Shown piece after piece: positions 44,501-52,894 of a DNA stretch of 64,000 bases. The position numbers were made by a program, and so were the translations under genes. Below the pieces are notes generated by a model. The model did no database searches. It worked only from the letters and a program-made list of their open reading frames with translations, and was not told the origin of the DNA. Source of the stretch: Streptomyces sp. ITFR-16 (GTDB taxonomy: Bacteria > Actinomycetota > Actinomycetes > Streptomycetales > Streptomycetaceae); NCBI RefSeq assembly GCF_031844705.1, contig NZ_CP134609.1, positions 1,674,001 through 1,738,000 on the forward strand. The letters run 5' to 3'. Numbering within the stretch: position 1 is the first letter of the stretch; each line of letters begins with the position of its first letter.

Positions 44501-47099
44501 CGGCCGCCCACAAGAACTCAACCCGCCGGGCAGCGTCCCGCAGCTTCGTGAACTGCGAGGATGCTTCCGGCTTCGGCTGCTTGGTCTTGGGATTGAGCTT
44601 GAGACTGCCGTCCGCATTGAGGTGCGCGGTGCTGCGCTTGGGACGCTGGAGGATCCCCTTCTTCCAGGCAGCGAGTTGCTCGACGCCCTCCTTGGCAAGT
44701 TCCTTGGCTTCCTTCGAGCCTGCGACCGCGGCCCAGCCAGGGCTCGGCAACAGAAACTGGTGCACCGCGTCGGCAGGCAGCAGCTGCGCCTCGCCGCCCT
44801 TGAGGAAAGGCAGCAAAGTCGGTGCCAGGGCGCCCTTCGCCCTCAGCCAGGCCTTGTCCTTGCCCGCCACGTCATCGCCTGCGTACACCGCCCTGCGCCC
44901 GCCGATGAGCGAGTTACCTCGGCGCAGGTGCAGGCCGAACCACGGGGCGCGCATGCCGGGGTGCATGGTGTTGAGCCACAGCGACACCTCTGCCAACTCG
45001 ACGCCCGTCGCGTTAAGGTCAACCCCGTAGGCGTTGTGCAGGGCGATGTACGCCTTGACCTTCTGCTTCTCGGCGATCGCGTCGGCCGCGGGGATGGTGA
45101 TGCCGAGTTCGTCCTGGCGGCGGCGCAGGTACTCATCGGCGACCTGGTTGATGGCCTCGTTAAGGAACGCGCCCGAGCCGAGCGCCGGCTCGCAGATCTT
45201 GTACTTCAGCAGCTCTGACGCCCGCGTCTTGATGACATCGCCGTGCTCGTCGCGCTCCTGGTCGAGTCGGCTCTTGAGGGTGAGTTCGACGGTGACCTTG
45301 GTCAGCGACTCAGGGGTGTAGTACGAGGCGGAGGTTTCCCGGTCGCGGCCAGCGAGCCGATAGACGAACGAGCCTTTCTCGTACTTCTTGGCGCCGCGCA
45401 GGCCCTTGCGAGCATCGTCCTCGCCGTACTGGACGAGGGTCTTGTCGGGGTACTGGTCCTGCTTGTGCGAGGGGATGAGCCAGGAACCCTGTTCCGGGTC
45501 ACCACCTTTGGCCACCTCGCACAGTTCCTCCTTGGCGATGATGCCGGTGTAGGACATCAACCCCTCGTAGACAGCGCCGAGTTGGTTGATGCCGAGGTTG
45601 CGGTAGGAGATGAAGCCGCCGCGTTCGCCGCGCTTGCCCTTCTTCATGGTGAGCAGCCGCAGCACCTCGTGGAGGGCTTCGTTACGCAGACACAGGTCGA
45701 GCCAGCGTGGATCGTTGTCCTCGTCGCTGCGCGGGTCGAGGACGCCGGTGCCGATGAGGCGGATGGCGGTCGGCTCAAAGAGTTCGCTGCGCAGGGCCTC
45801 GAAGCGCAGGCCGCGGTCCTCGCTTCGGCGGGCCTCCTTGGCCTTGCGGGTCTCCTCGTCGTCGCCGGGCTGGTCGTCGTTGGGCTCGGTGCCGTACGCG
45901 CGGTGGCCGAAGTTGACCTTGTTGAACAGGACGTCGAGTGACTGGAAGAGGTGGAAGCCGTTCTTGGCCTCCTCCTCGACGAGTTCCTCGTCGCGCTCGA
46001 CGAGTTCGCGCAGGCGGGCCATGGAGTAGCCGGCCTCGTACGATCCGTCGTCGGCGGGGAGGATGCCGAGTTCGGGGCGGGCCTCCGCGTACAGCAGGAA
46101 CAGGACGCGGTAGAGGTAGCGCAGCGCTTCGCGGGTGAGTTCGCGCGCGAAGGGGATCTTGGGGCTTTCGATGTCGGCCGGGGTGACGTCGTTCTTCGGG
46201 TCGGCCATCCGGTGCAGGACTTCGTTGGCGATGATCTCGACCGAGCGCTGCAGGCCATAGCGCAGTTCGCCGGAGACGCCGGCTGCGTTGTCACCAGAGG
46301 ACTTAAGCAGGGCGTCGATCGCACGGCTGGTGTCATTCTCGCCGGGGCGAAGCATGTCCAGGCTGAACAGGGCAGCGATGGTGGCGAGTTCGCCCTGCTG
46401 AGTGCGGTCGTTGCGTTCCAGGGCGGCGTCGAGGTTCGCCGCGAGATATCGGCCCTCGTTCCAGGCCTGACGGTCGGCGAGCAGGATGACGCCGCCGCAC
46501 AGCAGCAGGACGAAGCGGGGGTGCGGGCCGCCTACTCCGCCGAGTTCGCTCTGGAAGAGCCATGAGGCCAGGGCCGCGCCCGTCTCGTACGACTCACTCG
46601 CGCTGACCCGCACGGACGACAGGAGCCGTCCGGCACGGTCGGGGTTGAGGGCGTCGTCGTTGGCGGCGGTCCAGCCGCAGTCCAGGGCGACGATGCCGTG
46701 GCCGTGGTAGGCCACGGGCAGGGTGTGGTCGCGGCCGGCGCGGTGCACGGTGAGCTCGGCCGGGGAGGTGTCGTAGCCGAGGGCCCGCAGGACCATCTGG
46801 TGCCACTCCGCAAGGCGCTTGGTCCACTCGGGGTTGTTGTGCGTGTTGAGGCGGGCTTCGTCCTCGGCGTCGGCCTGGGTGGTCTTGACGAAGTAGCCGC
46901 GCAGTTCCTCGGCAAGGTAGGGGGTGCGCAGGGTGCGCAGCAGCTCGCGCGGGGTCTTGCGCGGGTCGTTCTCGTCGCCCTCGCGCTGCGCCCAGGTGGC
47001 GAACAGGCCCTTCTTGAGGTCGGTGCGGAGCTGGTCGGCGAAGTAGTGCGCGGACAGGTATTCGCCACGGTTGGCGAAGGAGTCGAAGTCGGTGCTCAT
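41583..47099 (-). CDS. Large class-1 DNA N6-adenine methyltransferase (DrmMI/PglX-like)
   Basis: This 1838-residue protein has a SAM-binding motif I (EPALGSGAFLNEAINQ, about residue 636). The catalytic motif IV NPPWVRPRW (about 1148) marks an N6-adenine enzyme. The long C-terminal part should hold the target-recognition domain. Size and layout match BREX PglX, DISARM class 1 DrmMI and type IIG-like methylases. The ATG (47099) overlaps the preceding helicase stop (ATGA), and the stop overlaps the following GTG. Host DNA modification for self/non-self discrimination is the likely role. About 42.4-43.4 kb, within the predicted recognition domain, has GC near 50 per cent against over 65 per cent around it. 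Confidence 0.86.
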   Translation of the reverse strand: MSTDFDSFANRGEYLSAHYFADQLRTDLKKGLFATWAQREGDENDPRKTPRELLRTLRTPYLAEELRGYFVKTTQADAEDEARLNTHNNPEWTKRLAEWHQMVLRALGYDTSPAELTVHRAGRDHTLPVAYHGHGIVALDCGWTAANDDALNPDRAGRLLSSVRVSASESYETGAALASWLFQSELGGVGGPHPRFVLLLCGGVILLADRQAWNEGRYLAANLDAALERNDRTQQGELATIAALFSLDMLRPGENDTSRAIDALLKSSGDNAAGVSGELRYGLQRSVEIIANEVLHRMADPKNDVTPADIESPKIPFARELTREALRYLYRVLFLLYAEARPELGILPADDGSYEAGYSMARLRELVERDEELVEEEAKNGFHLFQSLDVLFNKVNFGHRAYGTEPNDDQPGDDEETRKAKEARRSEDRGLRFEALRSELFEPTAIRLIGTGVLDPRSDEDNDPRWLDLCLRNEALHEVLRLLTMKKGKRGERGGFISYRNLGINQLGAVYEGLMSYTGIIAKEELCEVAKGGDPEQGSWLIPSHKQDQYPDKTLVQYGEDDARKGLRGAKKYEKGSFVYRLAGRDRETSASYYTPESLTKVTVELTLKSRLDQERDEHGDVIKTRASELLKYKICEPALGSGAFLNEAINQVADEYLRRRQDELGITIPAADAIAEKQKVKAYIALHNAYGVDLNATGVELAEVSLWLNTMHPGMRAPWFGLHLRRGNSLIGGRRAVYAGDDVAGKDKAWLRAKGALAPTLLPFLKGGEAQLLPADAVHQFLLPSPGWAAVAGSKEAKELAKEGVEQLAAWKKGILQRPKRSTAHLNADGSLKLNPKTKQPKPEASSQFTKLRDAARRVEFLWAAVVKRMELSEKEIARRIELWQADPTDPEYAFLQHPDQAVRKEKVLEDLFNAVDTPYWRLKKVMDAWCALWFWPVDKAGLLDGSDGEYAARTVVSDADGLSKVLGGMPLTGERSEPQPDPEQAAVAAPTPAPRFVEATALFALGPEQTSFEDLELTPHDELVVEVRQVGPKGGKKGPVKPKAPERRPIIPLKELDDWLEFLEAMLGTADVPEGTLIDSFKSLDELKSFEETLPGFMGMDVDNPEDRFPWLRKVRDIADEQGFLHWELEFALVFARNGGFDLQVGNPPWVRPRWIESAVLAEHEPWFALETKAPTDEKERRRLEVLGISESRRYLLSELTNVSAQVAVFGSPQMYPLLEGTQSDLYRAFMSQVWAHMSADGAAGMVHPDTHFTGDKEGALREAAYQRLRIHGDFFNPGHRFFQKPVGESSHFGVHIYGSAGKIGFDHLSWLVSTDALRLSSQHDGRGEGPGIRYRGGAYDERPHLARVVRVDTQLLAVWQRLLNEVNQPVEQARLLFPVSTAEASAIEALADYPVRLEDFSPEIARGYDESGAKKKNLIDYNRPAPATGKEYQPDRWRGVILKGIQLGVATSAFKRYDANTNDPYGVDLVRLPSDFVPSSAYVRVPGRSEAYLREQERWTDYRALDCIKSSSKAIARARRQVAYAERIPEEKVTQGQVEAVLIQRAQRRYVTFHRLAWRRQVAPDTERALYAALVPPGTAHIHAVHSLAMPEQRDTVLIGGFWASLPLDYFLRVTGRGDLQAKGAKAMPAPAPNHPLSSALLLRTLRLNCLTRAYADLWSDLYDSTWLDRESWARGWPGLPALNDVTADWHPETPLRTERARRSALVEIDALVAVWLGMDADALVAAYRGRFPVLQKYEAVTWFDADGWKLAGNSRTIGQQQTKDSWKEFEQYRTAVVKGRDPGDTPVPEGYTKPFHQAKREDEMREAHAHFKKRLDAAIARGEWDPVKQEVPKP

Positions 47100-50000
47100 C
47101 GTTCGTTGCCTCCTTCGGTGGCGGTGTGCGGTTCGAGGACGGCCAGCAGGCGCAACATCGGTTCGCCCGCCGTCTCCAGGGACTTGACAAGCTTCAGCTG
47201 CCGCTTGGCCGTACGGTCGAGCTCCGCTTCCTTCGGGCGGGCACTGGCGAAGAGGGCGTCCTGCCGCCAGTCGGTGACCTTCTTGCGATAGGGAGCAAGG
47301 GTCTCTTCGATCTGCTCGCGGTACGCGCCTTCCAGGAGGGCGAGTTGTCGCTGTGCAGCGTCGATGGCGTCGGGCACGAGCGCGTTGAGGCCCGGCAGGT
47401 CGCGGGGCGTGGCGCGGCCGGGCATGTTCGGGCCCACGCCGTAGCTCTCCAATACGTCGGCGGTCAGCGCTGTGACGTGCGTGCTGTCGGGAAGGCCGGA
47501 GACGGCCATCCACTCGACGATGGTGGGCTTGCCCAACGCGTTGGAGTAGATGCCCTGGACCAAGAAGATCGGGCTGGCCACGGTGGCGGCGAGCACCGGG
47601 GCCTTGTGACGCCCGATCTCGACGAGCACCTTGTCCGTGAGCCAGTCCAGGACCGGGTGGACGTCGGTGACGTACGAGACGTTCGGCCACTGGGACGCGG
47701 TAGTCTCCCTCGCCGCCTTCAGGCGTGCGCCAGCGAGGTCCTTGGAGAAGGTGATGCGCATGCGTCCCGGCTCGGTCTTGCGCGGCAGGATCTGCTGTTC
47801 GTCCAGGTACGACTTGGGCAGTGCCCTGAGCCGGTACAGCAGGTCCCGTGGTGGCTCGAAGGCGATGGTGCCGTCGTCGTCGCGCCGCAACGACAGCATG
47901 TCCTCGGGATTGGGACGGGAGATCTGCCGCAGTGCCTCGTCGAAGTAGTCCGCGGTGGACCGGAAGAGCTTCGGTACGACGGCGCGGGCCACTTCGGGGT
48001 GTTCGTGGACTGCGCCCACCTGGCCGAGCAGCCCGGTGAGGAAGGCGGCTCCGCCCTGCTGGGACTGCTTGATGGACTCCTCGACGGTGCGACCCGCGAT
48101 CAGGTCCTGGGTGAGGCGGTTCTCTTCTTCCTTGGCCCGGTACAGGCCGGTCACAGCCTCAGCCGAACCTTCGATCTTGTGGGCCTCCTCCTCACGCCTG
48201 AGGAGCTTCTCACCCACCAGCCGGTCATCCAGGGTCCGCGGCTGTCCGGTCGTCTCGTCCATGCGCCACGGGATGTCACTGGTGAGGATCAGCGCGCGGA
48301 ACTCAGGCGGGTGTTCCTGCCCGTACCGGTCGATACGGCCGTTGCGCTGCTCGATGCGGATCAGGGACCACGGCAGGTCGTAGTGGATCAGCAGATGGCA
48401 CTGCTGATGCAGGTTGACGCCCTCGGAAGCGACGTCACCGGTGAACAGGATGCGCACCGGGTCGTCGCGCAGCCCGAACTTCTCGACGATGTCCTGCTGT
48501 TCCTGATCGGTGCTGGCCTCGCCGTGCATGACCTGTACGGCTCCGCCGTATCCAAGCCAGGGCTTCTTCTCGTCCGGGCTGGCGGTGTGCCGGAAGCCGA
48601 GTGCGGCCGGGACGGTCTCCGCCAGCCACTTCAGGGTGGGGATGCTCTCGGAGAATACGACCACTCGGGTGTCCGAGCCCGGGCCGACGCCCAGCTCCCG
48701 CAGCTCGTCCAGCAGCGCTACCCTCTTCGCCGAGTCCTGGTCCTCGATCTGCTCGGCGAGGTGCTGCAGGTCGGTCAGGGCCGCCCTCTCGACCTTCCGT
48801 GCCGCTTCGCGTACCGCCGGGTCCTCCGGCCGCTTCCGTGTCTTCGAACCGTTGTCGGGCTTGTCGGGCGGCGGGTTGTCGAGGTTTCCGATGCGGGTCT
48901 TGATGGTCGCCAGCAGCGCCTTGTGCGAGGAGAGGAAAGACTTCAGCAACCGGTATGGGACTAGCTGATGCCGACTCGCCGACGGCGTCGCCGGGTCGGC
49001 CGGGATCCAGCGCGTGGCCAATTCCTCGAGGACCGCGCGTTCCTTCTCGGTGGCCGGGGCGTGGAGAGGCAGAGACGGGCCGCGGTCCGCCCAGGTCCCC
49101 TTGAGGGACTCGCGGACTTCGGCCGAGGTCTTGGTGCGCCGGATATAGAGGTGCGCGAGATCCTTCACTTCGTACTGGGACGGATTGGCGATCGCGGCCT
49201 CGTCCAGCATCCTGACCAGCTCGGCGAAGGAGGTAGCGTCGCCATTGTGCGGGGTGGCGGAGGCCAGCACGAGCGCGTCGGTCTTGCGTGCCAGCAGACG
49301 GGCGAGCGCGTTGTTCTTCGTGCCGCGGTTGACGAGGTTGTGGGACTCGTCAATGACGACGGCATCCCAGTCGGTGTTGTCCAGGTGGTGGGCGTACACG
49401 TCGCTCTTCAAGGTGTCCACGGAGATGATCGCGCGCTTGAAGTACGCGAACGGGTTCCGCCCCGCGGGGATGTCCTGCTGCACCCGCTGAATGCCGGTCG
49501 AGTCCAGCCGCACCAACGGGATCGCGAACCGGGTCCACAGCTCGCGCTGGAACTGCTCCAGCACGTGCTGCGGCGTCACCACCAGGATCCGCTCGCCGCG
49601 CCCCCGCCGGATCAGCTCTGCCAGCAGCACCCCGATCTCCAGGGTCTTACCGAGACCCACCACGTCCGCGATCAGGATCCGCGGCTGCGGGTTCTTCATG
49701 GACAGCGCCAGCTCCGCCGGGCGCAGCTGGTGGACCTGCTGGTCCATGAGGAAGTTGTCCGCCAGCGCCAGGCCGTGCTCGGTCTGCGGCAGGAACGTCT
49801 TCCGCATGATCGCCTCAAGGAACAGACGGGATCTGCGATGGTTCGGAGAATCGTCAGCCACCAGCTCGGTCTCGCGCGGGTCCAGCTCCTGAACGACATC
49901 CAGCCGGTCGTAGAAGGTGGCGTCGATCCCGCGTACGAACGAGGAGATGCCGGTGACCTCAACCATCCATCCGTCACGGTCGGTGGCCGTGCAGTTGCGC

Positions 50001-50152
50001 ACCAGCCACAGCTCGTCTCGGATCAGGACCTGTGCACCCGCCGCGTATCCGCCAGTGTCAGTCGGCTGCTTCGCTGACGAGGCTTCGTCCGGCTCCAGGG
50101 CGCCCCTCGCCGTATCGCTCTGCCCGCCCACGGCTCCCGCCTCGACGCTCAC
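47096..50152 (-). CDS. SNF2-family helicase (DrmD-like)
   Basis: This 1018-residue SF2 ATPase is the first gene of the four-gene operon. GTG 50152 is preceded by GGAG. Motif I is IADVVGLGKTLEIGVLLAEL (about 166); motif II VVIDESHNLVNRG (about 269); the TxxPHNG segment LASATPHNGDATSF follows. C-terminal lobe motifs are VVFSESIPTLKWLAE and EQRNGRIDRYGQ (about 607). This is the RapA/SNF2-like group found as DrmD in class 1 DISARM. The stop overlaps the methylase start (ATGA). The 5' side faces the kinase gene, with 130 bases between the kinase stop (50284) and this start. Confidence 0.88.
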   Translation of the reverse strand: MSVEAGAVGGQSDTARGALEPDEASSAKQPTDTGGYAAGAQVLIRDELWLVRNCTATDRDGWMVEVTGISSFVRGIDATFYDRLDVVQELDPRETELVADDSPNHRRSRLFLEAIMRKTFLPQTEHGLALADNFLMDQQVHQLRPAELALSMKNPQPRILIADVVGLGKTLEIGVLLAELIRRGRGERILVVTPQHVLEQFQRELWTRFAIPLVRLDSTGIQRVQQDIPAGRNPFAYFKRAIISVDTLKSDVYAHHLDNTDWDAVVIDESHNLVNRGTKNNALARLLARKTDALVLASATPHNGDATSFAELVRMLDEAAIANPSQYEVKDLAHLYIRRTKTSAEVRESLKGTWADRGPSLPLHAPATEKERAVLEELATRWIPADPATPSASRHQLVPYRLLKSFLSSHKALLATIKTRIGNLDNPPPDKPDNGSKTRKRPEDPAVREAARKVERAALTDLQHLAEQIEDQDSAKRVALLDELRELGVGPGSDTRVVVFSESIPTLKWLAETVPAALGFRHTASPDEKKPWLGYGGAVQVMHGEASTDQEQQDIVEKFGLRDDPVRILFTGDVASEGVNLHQQCHLLIHYDLPWSLIRIEQRNGRIDRYGQEHPPEFRALILTSDIPWRMDETTGQPRTLDDRLVGEKLLRREEEAHKIEGSAEAVTGLYRAKEEENRLTQDLIAGRTVEESIKQSQQGGAAFLTGLLGQVGAVHEHPEVARAVVPKLFRSTADYFDEALRQISRPNPEDMLSLRRDDDGTIAFEPPRDLLYRLRALPKSYLDEQQILPRKTEPGRMRITFSKDLAGARLKAARETTASQWPNVSYVTDVHPVLDWLTDKVLVEIGRHKAPVLAATVASPIFLVQGIYSNALGKPTIVEWMAVSGLPDSTHVTALTADVLESYGVGPNMPGRATPRDLPGLNALVPDAIDAAQRQLALLEGAYREQIEETLAPYRKKVTDWRQDALFASARPKEAELDRTAKRQLKLVKSLETAGEPMLRLLAVLEPHTATEGGNER

Positions 50153-50283
50153 GTCCGCTCCGATTCCTCACCCGCGGTGCGCCTCGCACCGCTCACCATT
50201 CACGAGTCGTATAGACAGCGCCCAAGCCGACCCCATACGCCCGTCCGCCTCTAGCTTCCCACCAGGCACTGACACCTTGGCCA

Positions 50284-51450
50284 TCAAAGCGCGGTATCCG
50301 CCGCGTACTCCGCCCTCAGCTCATCCGCGACCCGCTTCGATGCCGGCGGCCTTACGGCCGTGGGCCTGGCCTTCGGCTCCGCCTTTGGCTTCACGGCCTC
50401 GGCGGAGTCGGGGTGCGGCTCGTCCTGCTCCGCCTCCTCCGGTTCCGGCTCTTCCGCCTCAGCAGTTCCTCGCGGACTATCGAGCGGCGAGTCCAGACCC
50501 GCGTCGTCAGCGATCTCGGCCTGGTCCTCAAGCAGCTTCTCGAACGATGGGGACAACGGCTCTTTGGCCGCATCCGGCGTACCGCCCGCGGTCGTATGCG
50601 CGATCAGCGCGAGTCGTGCGTCGGCCGGCGCCTTTCCAGCAGCCTTCAACAGCGTCGAGCACGCCTTTGAAACGTCATCCAGCGTCGGCCTCTCCTCGGG
50701 AACGTGGGCGAGCATGGAGGCGATCAGTGGCTTAAGCCCCTCGGGCACACCGCTCAGATCCGGGCCGATGTCAGGATTCGCCACCTGCACGGCGACGGCC
50801 TCCCACACCGCACCGTCGTACGGGTAGTGGTGCGCCGCCGCATACAGCAGAACCGTGCCCAGCGCGTACACGTCCGCGGCTGGCGTCACCTTCGGATGTC
50901 CGCTCGCCTGCTCCGGCGGCATGCAGCGCACCGTCCCGATGATCATCCCGCTGTGGGACAGCGACTCCTTCGCGGCATCCATGAACGCACCGAGGCCGAA
51001 GTCGATGATTATGGGACCTTCTGTGCCCATGATGACGTTCTGGGGCTTTAGATCCCTGTGGAGCAGCTCCGCGGCGTGCACGGCGCTCAGCCCCTCGGCG
51101 AGCAACGCGCCCAGACTGGCGACCAGCGGCAAGGGGAGAACGCCGTCCTGGTCCACGCAGGCCAGCAAGGTACGTCCGGCCACGTACTCCATCGCCAGCC
51201 AGGGGCGGTCCGCGAACGGGTCAGCCTCCAGGAACCGCGCCACCCTGTTGGTACCGATCACGGTGCGCGCTATCAGCGCTTCCTTTTCGAAGCGAGCCCG
51301 TGTGACGGGGTCCAGCTTGTCGCTGCGGATCAGCTTCACCGCCACCGGCTGACCACCCGGGGTGTAGGCGAGGTACACCTCCCCCATGCCGCCCGAGCCC
51401 AGCTCCTTGGCCACGGTGTACCGGCCGATCCGCTCGGGCGTCCCCGTCAT
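50284..51450 (-). CDS. Hanks-type serine/threonine protein kinase
   Basis: This 388-residue soluble kinase has its domain at about residues 9-265: glycine loop ELGSGGMGEVYLAY, Lys in VAVKLIRSD, catalytic LLHRDLKPQN (about 130) and DFGLGAF (about 148). The rest is an acidic Glu/Pro-rich tail (EAEEPEPEEAEQDEPHPDS) with no transmembrane helix, unlike PknB-type kinases. Placed between the helicase-methylase operon and the Wadjet operon, it may be a defence kinase (compare abortive-infection kinases such as Stk2 or PglW-type systems), but no target is evident. Start ATG 51450 opens MTGTPERIGRYTVAKELG; an AGGAG lies 13 bases upstream. Confidence 0.88.
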   Translation of the reverse strand: MTGTPERIGRYTVAKELGSGGMGEVYLAYTPGGQPVAVKLIRSDKLDPVTRARFEKEALIARTVIGTNRVARFLEADPFADRPWLAMEYVAGRTLLACVDQDGVLPLPLVASLGALLAEGLSAVHAAELLHRDLKPQNVIMGTEGPIIIDFGLGAFMDAAKESLSHSGMIIGTVRCMPPEQASGHPKVTPAADVYALGTVLLYAAAHHYPYDGAVWEAVAVQVANPDIGPDLSGVPEGLKPLIASMLAHVPEERPTLDDVSKACSTLLKAAGKAPADARLALIAHTTAGGTPDAAKEPLSPSFEKLLEDQAEIADDAGLDSPLDSPRGTAEAEEPEPEEAEQDEPHPDSAEAVKPKAEPKARPTAVRPPASKRVADELRAEYAADTAL

Positions 51451-51634
51451 CTGTTGCTCAGCACTCCTTACACGCACGCCTGCGCCATCCGGTCCAGATT
51501 CGTGGGCGCCGATCAAGCCTAGTCGCTCGTTGCACGGGGCATGCAGGGTTCTGTTGTCTCTGCTGCTCTAACGTGGGGCATCCAGCCCCGGCGGCTGTCG
51601 GCTGCCCGCTCAGCAGGTCATCACTTGCCCATGA

Positions 51635-52894
51635 TCAGAGTTGGTCACCCCAATCCGCCAGGAGAGCGTCAGCTACGCCTTCCTCGTAGACAGCCGCCTG
51701 ATGCTCCTGCATCGCATTACTCAAACGCGGGTCCCATGAAGTGCTACGGGCCTTTCCGGACAAGGCGACGTGGTCGTCCTCGGTCCGGAGCCCCTCCAGG
51801 TAATCCTCAGCGCTCATCTTCCAGGGCTCAGCTCCGTAGCGGCCGATGAGCTGATTGGTCATGTCGATTCCCGGCCAGTCGAAGTCCCCGTGGTAGAGGA
51901 GCCGACCCCCTCCGTTGACGATCAAGCGGGCCAGTCGGTGGAAGGCCGTTGACGGTCGGCCTTCGGCGCAGATCAACGGCGGGCTGCTCGCGCCGAGTTC
52001 TCCAGCGGCGCGGCGGAGGACAGCCGGGTTCTCACACACGTACACCAGCGGCAGGTGCACGGTGACGGGCAAGGTGACCAGCTGGTGAAGTGTGACGTGG
52101 AAGGGGGTGCCGTATCGAGCCGCGTCCGTGAGCCACTCCCCCAGCCCTCGACCAGCCGCCGGCAGGTTGAGGACGAGGACGCGGCTGGCCAGGTCGTCGA
52201 CGATGACGTCGAACGCGTCCCAAAGCTCGCGCCGGGCCTCGGCTCCTGCCGCGAGCGGAACTCCTCGTGCTGTTGCCAACGCACGGAGTACGAGGGTCGG
52301 CAGCGAGCCTTGGCCAGGGTTGAGGGTCTTGGTGTTTCCCGTGGTCGCGTCAGCCAAGGCGGCCAGCATGACCGGGGGCGAACCGCTGGCGCGTGCATAG
52401 AGGTATTCCAGAACGCGGATGGCCTGGATGAGGAGGCGTTCGTCCTTCTTATTGATCAGCCCAGTGATCGTCCCGTCAGAGGCAAGACCGCTCAGCCACT
52501 CCTTGTACCAGGGGTTCTGGACGTGAAGCGTGCTGGCCTCTCCCTCGGCCAACAGCTGCTGCCGGGCCTGATCAATGGCGCTCCGCTCGTCGGCTCGAAA
52601 CCGCAGCGGAGGACCGAGTCGTTCCAAGAGCTCTCGGAGGGAAGCGCCGGTGACGTTGCGGACGTTCTGGTCCAGTGCCTCGAGCGGAAGAGAGACTCGG
52701 CGGACGTCCGCCGAGCGATACACGCCTGTGATGCCGATGATGGCGTTGCGCTCATCTGGCGTTGGATTTGTCAGGCCGATAGAGCCGGTGATCTCGCCTC
52801 CGTTGCGTTCAAGAGAGCGCCGGGCGGCTCCAAGAAGGCGGCCGAACTCAGGGCCGCGATAGCGCTCGTATGCGTCGGGCGTCGGCAGGCTCAT
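51635..52894 (-). CDS. jetD: Wadjet type II JetD (TIGR02679/DUF2399, Toprim nuclease)
   Basis: This 419-residue protein is the DNA-cleaving subunit of the anti-plasmid SMC complex. The C-terminal Toprim-like fold shows the acidic residue in VYVCENPAVLRRAAG and the DxD in LLYHGDFDWPGIDMTNQL. The N-terminal and central part matches the TIGR02679 type. Its ATG overlaps the jetC stop (ATGA), so translation is coupled and stoichiometry may be controlled. In studied Wadjet systems JetD cuts DNA after loop extrusion of small circles. Confidence 0.9.
   Translation of the reverse strand: MSLPTPDAYERYRGPEFGRLLGAARRSLERNGGEITGSIGLTNPTPDERNAIIGITGVYRSADVRRVSLPLEALDQNVRNVTGASLRELLERLGPPLRFRADERSAIDQARQQLLAEGEASTLHVQNPWYKEWLSGLASDGTITGLINKKDERLLIQAIRVLEYLYARASGSPPVMLAALADATTGNTKTLNPGQGSLPTLVLRALATARGVPLAAGAEARRELWDAFDVIVDDLASRVLVLNLPAAGRGLGEWLTDAARYGTPFHVTLHQLVTLPVTVHLPLVYVCENPAVLRRAAGELGASSPPLICAEGRPSTAFHRLARLIVNGGGRLLYHGDFDWPGIDMTNQLIGRYGAEPWKMSAEDYLEGLRTEDDHVALSGKARSTSWDPRLSNAMQEHQAAVYEEGVADALLADWGDQL

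Noticed and set aside
47100..47690. N-terminal extension of the methylase frame up to 47690
   Set aside because: The extension overlaps the SNF2 helicase coding sequence and is Arg/Pro-rich noise; ATG 47099 with a 4-bp ATGA overlap is the natural start.
32543..50152. BREX system
   Set aside because: The methylase is PglX-like, but no PglZ, BrxC or Lon-like gene is present in the window.
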